From Xenorhabdus vietnamensis (lineage in GTDB: Bacteria; Pseudomonadota; Gammaproteobacteria; Enterobacterales; Enterobacteriaceae), in assembly GCF_002127535.1 (NCBI RefSeq), contig NZ_MUBJ01000008.1, positions 1 through 64,000 on the forward strand: a stretch of DNA of 64,000 bases. Reading direction: 5' to 3'. The notes beneath the pieces were generated by a model that searched no databases, had not been told where the DNA came from, and saw only the letters and a program-made list of their open reading frames with translations. Below, piece after piece: positions 31,010-44,774 of the stretch. How positions within the stretch are numbered: position 1 is the stretch's first letter; the number at the start of each line of letters is the position of its first letter. The translations under genes and the position numbers were made by a program.

Positions 31010-31618
31010 TTGCTAGAACAACTTAACCACAATTTGTTTACTTTTATCAATGCCACGCCAGTTTCTCCACCAGCAATGATTTCGCTTGCCATCTTTATAG
31101 CGAAATATTGCGTATTTATTTATCCTATCACATTGGGTATTTGCTGGCTTTGGGGAAAAGAAAAGGCCATTGCATCTCAACGCATAGTTGTCAGTAAATC
31201 TTGCATTGCTTTTGCCTTTGGCATGACTGCCTCCTATATTATCGGAACAATTTTTCCACATCCCCGACCATTTGTTGAAGGTTTTGGCTATAACTTTCTC
31301 TACCACGCTCCTACGGCATCTTTTCCCAGCAATCACGGTATAGCTGTCTTTACTTTCGCCTTAGCATTTGTATTTTGGCACCGGATTTGGTCAGGCTTAT
31401 GTTTAATATTCCCTGCCTGCGTGATTGCTTGGTCTCGTGTCTACGTGGGGGTTCACTGGCCAATCGATATGGTGGGCGCATTTTTAGTCAGCCTGTTAGG
31501 GTGTGCTTTTTCCCAAATACTTTGGAACCAATATGGAGAGCATTTACAAAATAAACTAATTCAACTTTACCAATTCTGCTGTGCATTTATGATTAAAAAA
31601 GGATGGGTAAAAAATTAA
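31010..31618 (+). CDS. ybjG: Undecaprenyl-diphosphatase YbjG (PAP2 family)
   Basis: YbjG dephosphorylates undecaprenyl pyrophosphate to recycle the lipid carrier for cell-wall synthesis, acting at the periplasmic face of the inner membrane. The phosphatase triad is visible: FPHPRPF near 82-88, FPSNHG near 103-108 and SRVYVGVHWPIDM near 140-152. I choose the TTG at 31010 because MLEQLN aligns with E. coli MLENLN and a GAGG lies six bases upstream. A GTG at 30998 would overlap that ribosome site. The protein then has 202 residues and about six helices. Confidence 0.92.
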   Translation: MLEQLNHNLFTFINATPVSPPAMISLAIFIAKYCVFIYPITLGICWLWGKEKAIASQRIVVSKSCIAFAFGMTASYIIGTIFPHPRPFVEGFGYNFLYHAPTASFPSNHGIAVFTFALAFVFWHRIWSGLCLIFPACVIAWSRVYVGVHWPIDMVGAFLVSLLGCAFSQILWNQYGEHLQNKLIQLYQFCCAFMIKKGWVKN

Positions 31619-32590
31619 TCAAATGCAACCTCGATAGATTTCAAATAGCGTCATAGAAACAAGCCTCCCATGTATATGGACAACTATGCACCAGCTACAT
31701 AAACAACTATGTGGCCGGTGCCATTGGTATGGTTGAATATGGTATTATTCCACCCAATAAATCATTAACATTTATTTTACTTTTCATGGTGAATCCACAT
31801 ATTAGAATAAAATCTTTCATTATATTTAACAATATACAACAGAAAAATGATTACTATTTCTTTATAAATCAAAATAAAACAAAAAAACTTTTCACGTAAA
31901 AATTGCTTATCTTTAAATCCTTATGAATGCATAATCAATAAAATCTACATATTCATTTAAAGAATGAATACCATACAAAACAAAAAAATATAAAATTTAC
32001 TCTTATTTATCAATAAATTGAATTTATTTCATTACAAATTAAAATAAAAATATTGACAGTTATGATTTAATTTCAATCTATACTAACATCAAACAAGAAC
32101 TTTCATTAATGTGTAAATATTATTAAGTAGAAAATCAGATAGATATTAGAATTTAAGATGAAAATAATGATACACTCTATTAACAGATATTGAACTTTAC
32201 TTCATTTAATATTTCATCAACATTTAGGAAAATATTTATAACAACTTTCATTTTCCATATAAATCTTGCAATTGCGAGAGTGATCACGGTACATTTCAAT
32301 GAAAATAACTATATTCTTTTATCAAAATTCCGAGGTTAGATTTTTAGATTAAGAATCAAAAAAGCAAAGTAGATGAGTTGGAAAATCCTTTGTTTTTAAT
32401 AAGCAGCTAAATGAACAGATTTCAGTCAACTTATTAATGTAACAATAATGTAATAAGAAAGACGTTTAGATAAACACCAGCGCAATATCTGACAACTTAT
32501 ACATATAAAAAATCTGACTCGTGCATTTAATTAATGTGCGGGTTTAGCAGTTTTTAAATTTTACTTTACCGCGTTATTTCGGAGATATTT
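31619..32590. other. Long AT-rich non-coding region upstream of sdaC
   Basis: These 972 bases are extremely AT-rich and hold no convincing gene. At the left edge (about 31630-31730) are fragments resembling ERIC ends and core (GATAGATTTCAAA, AACTATGTGGCCGG). A promoter-like TTGACA at 32053 with TATACT at 32079 has a poor 20-base spacing. The open frame near 31711-31899 starts inside the ERIC-like part and becomes lysine- and asparagine-rich low complexity. The region may carry a long sdaC regulatory segment or the scar of lost genes. Confidence 0.5.
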
Positions 32591-33901
32591 ATGGACACGT
32601 CTCAATCAGGTTCAATCGCATCCTCTGCTTCTTCTGGTAAAAGCGATTACACTACCTGGCGTAAATCAGACACTGTATGGATGCTAGGATTATATGGCAC
32701 AGCGATTGGTGCCGGCGTTTTATTTCTTCCCATCAATGCCGGTATTGGTGGTTTGATTCCACTCATCATCATGGCAATTCTTGCTCTTCCTATGACATTT
32801 TTTGCTCACCGTGGAATGTGTCGTTTTGTTTTATCAGGTAAAAGCAGCGGTGAAGATATCACCGGCGTAGTAGAAGAACATTTTGGTAAAGTTGCAGGTT
32901 TTCTGATCACTATCCTCTATTTCTTTGCCATTTATCCTATTCTGCTTGTATACAGTGTTGCGTTAACCAATACGGTAGAAAGCTTTATTGTGCATCAGTT
33001 GCAAATGAGTGCCCCTCCACGTGCATTGCTGGCGTTGGCATTACTTCTTGGTGTGATGAGCATTATCCGCTTCGGTGAAAAAGCCATAGTTAAGGCTATG
33101 AGTGTATTGGTATTCCCATTTGTCACCGTTTTGATGCTACTGGCGCTGTATTTAATTCCTCATTGGAACACCACTATCTTTGATACCTTGACGTTGGACA
33201 ATACTATGTCTTCCGCAAGCAATCATGGCCTGCTGTTTACTCTGTGGCTGGCAATTCCTGTTATGGTTTTCTCCTTTAACCATTCGCCAATCATCTCAGC
33301 CTTCGCAGTTGCAAAACGTGAAGAGTATGGTGAGCATGCAGAAAAAAAATGTTCACGTATTCTGGCCTACGCCCATATCATGATGGTGTTGACAGTAATG
33401 TTCTTTGTTTTCAGCTGTGTACTGAGTTTATCACCTGAAAACTTGGCAGAAGCAAAAGCACAGAACATCACTATTCTGTCCTATCTGGCTAACCACTTCC
33501 GCGTACCAACTATTGAGTATATTGCCCCACTTATCGCTTTTATTGCTATTACCAAATCTTTCCTTGGCCACTATCTCGGTGCTCGTGAAGGCTTTAACGG
33601 CATTGTAAACAAAGCAATGATGAATACTCGTGGGAAAACTATTCAGCACAAGACACTGAATCGTATCACCAGCCTCTTCATGTTAATCAGTGCTTGGTTC
33701 GTGGCTACACTTAACCCGAGTATCCTGAATATTATTGAGTCACTGGGTGGGCCGATTATTGCGATGATCCTGTTTATCATGCCAATGTACGCAATCAGCA
33801 AAGTTCCAGCTATGCGTAAATATGCAGGTAAACCAAGCAATATTTTTGTTGTTGTGACGGGTTTAATTGCTATTTCAGCAGCAGTTTACTCCGTGATGTA
33901 A
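32591..33901 (+). CDS. sdaC: Serine transporter SdaC
   Basis: SdaC is an inner-membrane serine/proton symporter of the HAAAP family. The protein has 436 residues and about eleven helices. It follows E. coli SdaC closely: WMLGLYGTAIGAGVLFLPIN near 30-49, EDITGVVEEHFG, AIPVMVFSFNHSPIIS near 222-237 and KSFLGHYLGAREGFNG. GGAG precedes the ATG. E. coli has sdaA/sdaB deaminase genes nearby; none is present here. Confidence 0.95.
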   Translation: MDTSQSGSIASSASSGKSDYTTWRKSDTVWMLGLYGTAIGAGVLFLPINAGIGGLIPLIIMAILALPMTFFAHRGMCRFVLSGKSSGEDITGVVEEHFGKVAGFLITILYFFAIYPILLVYSVALTNTVESFIVHQLQMSAPPRALLALALLLGVMSIIRFGEKAIVKAMSVLVFPFVTVLMLLALYLIPHWNTTIFDTLTLDNTMSSASNHGLLFTLWLAIPVMVFSFNHSPIISAFAVAKREEYGEHAEKKCSRILAYAHIMMVLTVMFFVFSCVLSLSPENLAEAKAQNITILSYLANHFRVPTIEYIAPLIAFIAITKSFLGHYLGAREGFNGIVNKAMMNTRGKTIQHKTLNRITSLFMLISAWFVATLNPSILNIIESLGGPIIAMILFIMPMYAISKVPAMRKYAGKPSNIFVVVTGLIAISAAVYSVM

Positions 33902-33940
33902 TCAAAACCCATGCGCTGATCTTTTCAACAACCGTACCTA

Positions 33941-33981
33941 AAAAATGCCAGTCACCAAAAAAAATTGACTGGCATTTTTTT
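33941..33981. terminator. Bidirectional terminator between sdaC and dacC
   Basis: AAAAATGCCAGTCA pairs with TGACTGGCATTTTT around an 11-base loop, with an A-run on the left and a T-run on the right. It serves the convergent sdaC and dacC. Confidence 0.85.
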
Positions 33982-34031
33982 ATTTATACAGCGTTATATA
34001 GCGATGTGGATTTCTTTTGTCTTTTAAATAC

Positions 34032-35240
34032 CTACTTACCGAAAATCGAGTTAAACCAGCCAATAACCGTTTTTACAACGAGATCCCACATACGCCCAAA
34101 GAAACCACTTTCTTCCACTGCTTCTTTAACTACTAATGGACGCTGGTCAATGACTTTATTATTCAGCACAAAGTCCACTGTACCTACAACTTGATTCTGA
34201 ACTAATGGTGCTTCAAGTGAAGCATTATTCAAAGTAAAACTCGCTTTCAAATTTCCTATTTGTCCACGGGGAACTATCACCGAAGCATCTTTTTCCACTC
34301 CCAATGCGACTTCCGAACGAGTTCCATACCATACTTTTTCCGTCACCAATGTATTACTGGCCTTTAACGGTGTAGCAGACTCATAAAAACGAAATCCCCA
34401 TGACAAAAGTTTTTCACTGTCAGAAAAACGCACACGATCACTGGGAGCGCCCAAGACTACTGAAATCAAACGCATTGGTCCCTCAGTTGCCGAGGCCACA
34501 AGATTATAACCAGCCCCACTTGTATGTCCGGTTTTAACACCATCTACGTTCATGTTCTTATTCCACAACAGACGGTTGCGGTTAGGTTGGCGGATGTTGT
34601 TAAAAGTAAATTCTTTTTCTTTATTCAAGGCGTATTCTTCCGGCACATCACGGATCATGGCCTGACTCAAAAGAGCCATATCATGGGCGGTGCTATACTG
34701 CCCTGCCGCATCCAGACCATGCACTGTCTTAAAGTGGGTATTCGTCAATCTTAGTGTTTTCGAGTACTTATTCATCAAATCAACGAAAGCATCCTGACTG
34801 CCTGCTACATAATCTGCAAGTGCAATGCTGGCATCATTACCGGATTGAATTACAATACCGCGGTTCAGATCAATCACCTTAACCCGGTCACCCGGCTTCA
34901 AAAACATCAGGGATGAACCCCTAAGTATTGGATTTCCTGTAGCCCAAGCATCTTTACCAACGGTTACCATACCTTCCATAGAAATTTTCCCTGACTTAAT
35001 CGCCTGCCCAATGACATAGCTGGTCATCATCTTCGTTAAGCTGGCTGGATCTAACCGTTCATCCGCGTTATGTGAAGCTAAGATTTTTCCACTGGAATAA
35101 TCCATCAACACATAAGCTTTTGCATCAATTTCAGGTGCTGCGGGCTGTTCCATTGCGTATACGTTGACACTTGTCAACCAAAAAACACTCAAGCCAAAAG
35201 TAAAAAATTTAATTATCGGTATTTGCTGCTTTTTTTTCAT
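34032..35240 (-). CDS. dacC: D-alanyl-D-alanine carboxypeptidase (PBP6)
   Basis: The enzyme trims the terminal D-Ala from peptidoglycan pentapeptides in the periplasm. The precursor has 402 residues, with a signal peptide cleaved near residue 29. The penicillin-binding motifs are S67-L-T-K70, S133-G-N135 and K236-T-G238. A C-terminal amphipathic helix ([17 protein letters not shown]) would tether it to the inner membrane. It resembles DacC more than DacA through the [13 protein letters not shown] and [13 protein letters not shown] segments. Its neighbour is a YliJ-like GST, as in E. coli. Confidence 0.93.
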   Translation of the reverse strand: MKKKQQIPIIKFFTFGLSVFWLTSVNVYAMEQPAAPEIDAKAYVLMDYSSGKILASHNADERLDPASLTKMMTSYVIGQAIKSGKISMEGMVTVGKDAWATGNPILRGSSLMFLKPGDRVKVIDLNRGIVIQSGNDASIALADYVAGSQDAFVDLMNKYSKTLRLTNTHFKTVHGLDAAGQYSTAHDMALLSQAMIRDVPEEYALNKEKEFTFNNIRQPNRNRLLWNKNMNVDGVKTGHTSGAGYNLVASATEGPMRLISVVLGAPSDRVRFSDSEKLLSWGFRFYESATPLKASNTLVTEKVWYGTRSEVALGVEKDASVIVPRGQIGNLKASFTLNNASLEAPLVQNQVVGTVDFVLNNKVIDQRPLVVKEAVEESGFFGRMWDLVVKTVIGWFNSIFGK

Positions 35241-35435
35241 AATCGCTCACCTTTTTCTCTACTATTCAACTTTGTGTCGTGTCTACAGAGTAAATATAAA
35301 AATAAAAACTCTATTAATATAGGATGTTATGAGGAAAGACTCCAACCCAATAACGTAAAGATTTTTCTGTTATCCAACTGGTTTTATTGTCATATTATCA
35401 ATAGATAAGAATGTTCTGACATTAAGGAGAAAATC

Positions 35436-36056
35436 ATGTTGACAATCTGGGGCCGTAAAAATTCATCAAACGTAAAAAAAGTTCTTTGGTGCTTGGAAGA
35501 GCTAAGTGTGCCATATCAACAAATTGATATCGGTGGCAAATTTGGCAAACTCAACGACCCTGAATACCTGCGGATGAATCCCAATGCAGTTATTCCTTGT
35601 TTACAAGAAGACGACTTTATCTTATGGGAATCCAACGCAATTATTCGTTACATTGCTGCAAAATTTGGCAAAGATAGCCTTTACCCGTCCGATCTTCAAG
35701 AAAGAGCCAGCATTGAAAAATGGATGGATTGGGTAGGCTGCAACCTCTTCCCTCCCATTAAACAATTTATGATCAGCTTTGTCAGAACACCGGAAGAACA
35801 ACGCGATCCTAAAATCATCGCCCAATCCTTAGCAGAGATTGAAAAATTACTGAAAATTGTCGATAACACCCTAAGCAATCAACAATATCTTTCCGGCGAC
35901 AAATTTGGCATGGCTGATATTGCCCTAGCCCCACTGGCCTATTTATGGTTAAGCGTAGAAGTAGAGCGCCCATCTCTGCCAAACCTAGAACGCTGGTATC
36001 AATTACTGACCCAAAGACCTGCTTTTAAAAAGATTGTTATGATAGAAATAAACTAA
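35436..36056 (+). CDS. gstB: Glutathione S-transferase (GstB/YliJ type)
   Basis: The protein has 206 residues. A thioredoxin-fold N-terminal domain starts MLTIWGRKNSSNVKKVLWCL, with the glutathione-contacting WESNAIIRYIA near 64-74. An all-helical C-terminal domain follows, with GDKFGMADIALAPLAYLW near 150-167. It aligns with E. coli YliJ (GstB), which has activity on bromoacetate-type substrates. The substrate here is unknown. AAGGAG precedes the ATG. Confidence 0.88.
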   Translation: MLTIWGRKNSSNVKKVLWCLEELSVPYQQIDIGGKFGKLNDPEYLRMNPNAVIPCLQEDDFILWESNAIIRYIAAKFGKDSLYPSDLQERASIEKWMDWVGCNLFPPIKQFMISFVRTPEEQRDPKIIAQSLAEIEKLLKIVDNTLSNQQYLSGDKFGMADIALAPLAYLWLSVEVERPSLPNLERWYQLLTQRPAFKKIVMIEIN

Positions 36057-36075
36057 GCTTTTACTGGTTATTTCA

Positions 36076-36930
36076 TTAGCTCATTGGCATTCTGCCGGGA
36101 TCTGGGAACTGATACTTAAATTCTAGCTCCCGACAGATACGACTACCATCAACAATCTTGCTTTCGATTTCGGCCCGGCTTCCAATTTCTACCTTGTTTT
36201 CGATTTCCGACTGCAAAAATTCTGGCGGAGTCAGATTGAGCTGACGACTGGCTAAAGGATAAAACTCAGCTCTTTTCGGATGTATTGGTGCACATAAATT
36301 AAAAATATGCCCGCCCTCCGGTTGTTGAATTAGAAGCTTAATGGCAGAAATGACATCATCTTGATGGACCAAATTGACCGCATTTTCTCCCCCTTTGAGT
36401 GCCCTTTTTCCTGCGAGAAAACGCCCTGCATGGCGCCCATTCCCCACCAAACCAGCCAAACGTATTATATCGACCGATGTATTCGGGAGTCGATGCAGCC
36501 AATTTTCCAACTCAACTAACGCTTTTGCTGATTCAGTCTCAGGGCGCAATGGTTCATCTTCATTGAGATAACCAACAGACGAGCCATAAACTGAAGTTGA
36601 ACTAGTAAAAATAATCCGCGGAACCGAATATGAAAGCGCAGTATCAACAACCAACTGCACTGCTTTTACATATTTTTCCCCACCGCCAACACCACTAACA
36701 GGCAATGTTAAAACCAACACATCAACAGACATTAATTGATCAAGAGTGTCTGCATCACAGGTAATCTGAGGATCCAAATCCAATAGGTAGCAATCTATCC
36801 CACACATACATGCAGCTTCAACACCATCTGGTGTTGTTTTACTACCAACTACCTGCATCCCTCCGCTTTGTAGTGCTTGTGCCAATGGCATTCCTAACCA
36901 GCCCAATCCAATAATGGAAATTTTTCTCAC
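36076..36930 (-). CDS. yeeZ: YeeZ-like NAD(P)-binding epimerase family protein
   Basis: The protein has 284 residues, with an N-terminal Rossmann motif GLGWLGMPLA near 8-17 and an extended-SDR-like body (FTSSTSVYGSS near 109-119, HQDDVISAI). It matches E. coli YeeZ, which also lies upstream of and divergent from hisL-hisG. Function is unproven. The C-terminal portion near 240-265 contains repeated E/I/S-rich steps (SEIENKVEIGSRAEIESKI) that look locally duplicated. Confidence 0.88.
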   Translation of the reverse strand: MRKISIIGLGWLGMPLAQALQSGGMQVVGSKTTPDGVEAACMCGIDCYLLDLDPQITCDADTLDQLMSVDVLVLTLPVSGVGGGEKYVKAVQLVVDTALSYSVPRIIFTSSTSVYGSSVGYLNEDEPLRPETESAKALVELENWLHRLPNTSVDIIRLAGLVGNGRHAGRFLAGKRALKGGENAVNLVHQDDVISAIKLLIQQPEGGHIFNLCAPIHPKRAEFYPLASRQLNLTPPEFLQSEIENKVEIGSRAEIESKIVDGSRICRELEFKYQFPDPGRMPMS

Positions 36931-37183
36931 TATGATTCTCCCAAGAGCAATACTATTTTTATTCTTAGGCCATTATGTGACCATAACTAACATTACTCAT
37001 ATAACCACTTAATGACAACTAAACAAATTTTGATTTTAAAACAATACCTTAATACAAGATAAACATCTTTTTTAAAAAAAGTTTGCTTTTCATACATAAA
37101 ATCGTATAGGTTAAACAACAAGCAAACAATTCTTGATCGCAAATATAGCGTTGGGTATTTTCCTCATTAAATACAGCGTATTT
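36931..37183. other. Intergenic region between yeeZ and the his promoter
   Basis: AT-rich DNA with no ORF or RNA signal that I can support. The E. coli yefM-yoeB toxin-antitoxin pair that sits here is absent. Confidence 0.6.
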
Positions 37184-37211
37184 TTGTATGAAAAATAGCA
37201 CCTAACATAAT
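37184..37211 (+). promoter_or_regulatory. Putative his operon promoter
   Basis: TTGTAT at 37184-37189 and CATAAT at 37206-37211 are separated by 16 bases. Transcription would start near 37218, just before the leader peptide, a position consistent with the E. coli his promoter. Confidence 0.5.
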
Positions 37212-37236
37212 GTCAAGGCGTAAACAATAGAGCTTA

Positions 37237-37287
37237 ATGTATATGAACTGTATTCAATTTAATCATCATCACCATCATCCTGACTAG
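37237..37287 (+). CDS. hisL: his operon leader peptide
   Basis: Two in-frame ATG codons (37237 and 37243) open a 16- or 14-residue peptide ending in QFN, five consecutive His, then Pro-Asp and TAG. Stalling of the ribosome on the His codons when His-tRNA is scarce allows transcription to continue into hisG. E. coli HisL has seven consecutive His, so this leader has two fewer. The sequence after the stop (CTTTCAGGCTG) is conserved with E. coli. Confidence 0.93.
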   Translation: MYMNCIQFNHHHHHPD

Positions 37288-37352
37288 TCTTTCAGGCTGC
37301 TGTGTGCTGGAAGACATTTAACCTGTCTTCCGGTGGTATGAATACGATAAAA

Positions 37353-37383
37353 ACCCTCGGAAGATTTTCCGGGGGTTTTTTTA
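37353..37383 (+). terminator. his operon attenuator
   Basis: ACCCTCGGAA pairs with TTCCGGGGGT (one G-U) around a GATT loop, followed by seven T. It lies 65 bases after hisL and 58 before hisG. GAAGAC/GTCTTC near 37310-37330 can form the alternative upstream hairpin. Confidence 0.88.
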
Positions 37384-37440
37384 TTTCTGATTTCTAAGAA
37401 TTAGTTACTGACTGAACACTGAGATAGGGTAAAACACAAC

Positions 37441-38340
37441 ATGCTAGATAAAACACGCTTACGCATAGCCATTCAAAAATCAGGCCGTCTTAGTGATGAC
37501 TCCAGAGCATTGCTGGCTCGCTGTGGTATTAAAATCAATTTACAGCAACAACGCCTGATTGCATTCGCTGAAAATATGCCCATCGATATTCTGCGTGTCC
37601 GCGATGATGATATTCCAGGTCTTGTCATGGATGGTATTGTCGATTTAGGTATTATTGGGGAAAATGTCCTTGAAGAAGAATTACTGACTCGTCGGGCACA
37701 GGGAGAAGATCCTCGCTATTTAACACTACGTCGCCTTGATTTTGGCGATTGTCGGCTTTCCCTGGCAACACCTTTTGATTGTGATTATACAGGCGTGGAA
37801 TGTCTGCAAGATTCCCGCATTGCTACCTCTTATCCGCACTTATTGAAACGTTATTTAGATCAAAAAGGCATCCGTTTCAAATCCTGCCTTCTCAATGGCT
37901 CAGTCGAAGTTGCTCCTCGTGCCGGACTTGCCGATGCTATCTGCGATTTAGTTTCAACAGGTGCAACGTTGGAAGCCAATGGCTTGAGGGAAGTTGAAGT
38001 CATTTATCGCTCAAAAGCCTGTTTGATCCAACGTGATGGAGAAATGCCAGAAGCCAAACAACAACTCATTGACAAACTGATGCTCCGCATCCAAGGCGTC
38101 ATTCAGGCACGAGAATCCAAATACATCATGCTACATGCTCCCAGCGACAAACTGGAAGAAATTATTTCCCTGCTTCCGGGTGCAGAACGCCCTACTATTT
38201 TGTCATTGGCAGGTGCACAAAATCGTGTAGCCATGCATATGGTCAGTAGTGAAACACTATTCTGGGAAACAATGGAAAAACTTAAGGCATTAGGTGCCAG
38301 CTCCATTCTGGTTCTGCCAATTGAAAAAATGATGGAGTAG
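37441..38340 (+). CDS. hisG: ATP phosphoribosyltransferase
   Basis: HisG condenses ATP with PRPP in the first and feedback-regulated step of histidine synthesis. The protein has 299 residues, the long hexameric form with a C-terminal regulatory ACT-like domain. Typical segments are [13 protein letters not shown] at the start, [13 protein letters not shown] near 62-74, and the PRPP-binding [14 protein letters not shown] near 169-182. First structural gene of hisGDCBHAFI. Confidence 0.98.
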   Translation: MLDKTRLRIAIQKSGRLSDDSRALLARCGIKINLQQQRLIAFAENMPIDILRVRDDDIPGLVMDGIVDLGIIGENVLEEELLTRRAQGEDPRYLTLRRLDFGDCRLSLATPFDCDYTGVECLQDSRIATSYPHLLKRYLDQKGIRFKSCLLNGSVEVAPRAGLADAICDLVSTGATLEANGLREVEVIYRSKACLIQRDGEMPEAKQQLIDKLMLRIQGVIQARESKYIMLHAPSDKLEEIISLLPGAERPTILSLAGAQNRVAMHMVSSETLFWETMEKLKALGASSILVLPIEKMME

Positions 38341-38345
38341 CTTTG

Positions 38346-39689
38346 ATGAACACCAATTTTAAGACCATCATCCGCTGGCAAGAATGCACGCCAGAACAAC
38401 AAAAAATATTGCTGACACGTCCGGCAATTGCTGCATCCGACAATATTTCCAACACAGTTAAACAGATTCTGGAAACCGTAAAAACACGCGGAGATCAAGC
38501 ATTACAAGAATTCAGCCAACGCTTCGATAAAACAACTATTGAAACCATTCAGATTCCTGCAAATGAAGTGAATGCCGCCGCTGATCGCCTGACTCCAGAA
38601 ATCAAGCAGGCCATGCAGCTGGCCATGAACAATATTCGCCAGTTCCACGAGGCTCAAAAACCAGCAGAGATTGATATTGAAACACTACCAGGCGTTCGCT
38701 GCCAACAAGTTACACGTCCGATAGATTCAGTAGGACTCTATATTCCCGGAGGCTCTGCCCCACTACCTTCCACGGTCTTAATGCTAGGTACGCCCGCCAA
38801 TATTGCAGGTTGCCGCAAAGTCATCCTATGTTCTCCCCCCCCCATTGCAGATGAAATACTCTATGCTGCGCAACTATGTGGGATCAGCGAAATATTTCAA
38901 ATTGGTGGGGCACAAGCGATTGCAGCTATGACATTCGGAACCGAATCCGTTCCCAAAGTAGATAAAATTTTTGGCCCCGGAAACGCATGGGTTACAGAAG
39001 CCAAACGTCAGGTAAGCCAACAAATCGACGGTGCAGCAATCGACATGCCCGCCGGCCCATCCGAGGTACTGGTTATTGCTGACAGCAGAGCCAATCCTAT
39101 ATTCACAGCAGCGGATCTACTTTCACAAGCGGAACACGGCCCAGATTCCCAAGTAATACTGGTAACCCCCGATGAAAACTTGGCAGAACAAGTTATCCGT
39201 GAAATTGAAACCCAGCTCGCAACTTTGCCACGCCAGCAGATCGCAATACAAGCCTTGCAAGCTAGCAGGATCATTATTACTGAAGATCTTACTCAATGTG
39301 TGATCATCAGCAATCAATATGGCCCTGAGCACCTGATTATTCAGACTTGTCAGCCTGAACAACTGGTTGAGCAGATTACCAACGCTGGTTCCATTTTTCT
39401 CGGTGACTGGTCACCTGAATCCGCTGGAGATTACGCTTCTGGCACTAATCACGTTCTGCCTACCTATGGCTATACTTCAACCTATTCTAGCCTCGGCCTG
39501 GCTGATTTCCTGAAAAGAATGACCGTTCAGCGGCTCACTCCCCAAGGATTAAGAAATCTCGCACCAACTATTGAAACACTGGCACAGGCAGAGCAGCTCA
39601 TCGCGCACAAAAATGCTGTTACGTTACGCATGACCGCTTTGAATAACGCAGATTTAGAACCACGGGGTTTGATAACCATAAAAAGTTAA
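38346..39689 (+). CDS. hisD: Histidinol dehydrogenase
   Basis: HisD oxidises histidinol to histidine in two NAD-dependent, zinc-assisted steps. The protein has 447 residues from the ATG at 38346; a TTG at 38343 would add one. Landmarks are [39 protein letters not shown], the zinc-site region [14 protein letters not shown] near 257-270, and [13 protein letters not shown]. It starts five bases after hisG. Confidence 0.98.
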   Translation: MNTNFKTIIRWQECTPEQQKILLTRPAIAASDNISNTVKQILETVKTRGDQALQEFSQRFDKTTIETIQIPANEVNAAADRLTPEIKQAMQLAMNNIRQFHEAQKPAEIDIETLPGVRCQQVTRPIDSVGLYIPGGSAPLPSTVLMLGTPANIAGCRKVILCSPPPIADEILYAAQLCGISEIFQIGGAQAIAAMTFGTESVPKVDKIFGPGNAWVTEAKRQVSQQIDGAAIDMPAGPSEVLVIADSRANPIFTAADLLSQAEHGPDSQVILVTPDENLAEQVIREIETQLATLPRQQIAIQALQASRIIITEDLTQCVIISNQYGPEHLIIQTCQPEQLVEQITNAGSIFLGDWSPESAGDYASGTNHVLPTYGYTSTYSSLGLADFLKRMTVQRLTPQGLRNLAPTIETLAQAEQLIAHKNAVTLRMTALNNADLEPRGLITIKS

Positions 39690-41881
<2,192 letters not shown>

Positions 41882-41904
41882 GAAATGTTATAAAGGACAT
41901 CATG

Positions 41905-43988
<2,084 letters not shown>

Positions 43989-43995
<7 letters not shown>

Positions 43996-44624
43996 CAACA
44001 CGACGATTAACAACTCAAGAAATTGAGAAACTGGATTGGAAAAAAGTGGATAACCTGATGCCCGTCATCGTCCAACATGCCACCTCTGGAACAGTGTTAA
44101 TGATGGGCTACATGAATCAGAAGGCACTGAATGTAACGCTCAATTCTGGCAAAATAACTTTTTTTTCCCGAACTAAACAGCGATTGTGGACAAAAGGCGA
44201 AAGCTCCGGTCATTTTTTGAATCTGGTAGAAATCTACCCCGACTGTGACAACGATACTCTACTTGCTTTAGTGAATCCTGTTGGTCCAACCTGCCATAAA
44301 GGTACTGAGAGCTGCTTTGCTCCCGCACAAACCGAATGGGCTTTTCTCTATGAATTGGAACAGCTACTGGCAAGCCGAAAAAATTCCCCACCGGACAGTT
44401 CCTATACCGCTCGCTTATATGCCAGTGGAACAAAACGCATCGCCCAAAAAGTTGGCGAAGAAGGTGTAGAAACCGCGTTAGCAGCTACAGTGAATGACAG
44501 AGAAGAGTTGACTAATGAAGCCGCAGATTTGATCTATCACCTGCTAGTTTTACTCCAGGATCAAGAACTCAATCTCAGTAGTATCATCCGCCAACTGCGG
44601 GAACGGCACTCAACCAAAGAATAA
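43989..44624 (+). CDS. hisI: Bifunctional phosphoribosyl-AMP cyclohydrolase / phosphoribosyl-ATP pyrophosphatase
   Basis: This bifunctional HisIE protein performs the second and third pathway steps. The protein has 211 residues. The N-terminal cyclohydrolase half has [16 protein letters not shown] and the metal-site region [11 protein letters not shown]...[12 protein letters not shown]. The C-terminal pyrophosphohydrolase half begins near 115 and has [13 protein letters not shown] and [14 protein letters not shown]. It is the last gene of the operon; a hairpin follows. Confidence 0.97.
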
Positions 44625-44656
44625 TTTTAGTTGCAGACAATAACGTTTAAAAACAA

Positions 44657-44703
44657 CAGCCACTTCACTCATGAGTGCATACCTAAACGAAGTGGCTTCT
44701 TTA
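44657..44703 (+). terminator. Terminator-like hairpin after hisI
   Basis: CAGCCACTTC and GAAGTGGCTT pair over 8-9 bases with a long loop that can form its own ACTCATGAGT hairpin, followed by CTTTA. It lies 33 bases past hisI and is the likely end of the his operon. Confidence 0.6.
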
Positions 44704-44774
44704 GTGCCAGTTCACCATAAAAATGGCGAAATTACTGGAATAACCTTACTGTTTGTTACATTGCGATGAACTGA

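Noticed and set aside
31711-31899. 62-codon frame upstream of sdaC
   Set aside because: It starts within ERIC-like sequence and ends in K/N-rich low complexity; no ribosome site or homologue is apparent.
32053-32084. TTGACA / TATACT promoter upstream of sdaC
   Set aside because: The 20-base spacing is outside the normal sigma-70 range, and it lies over 500 bases from the gene in AT-rich DNA where such matches are common.
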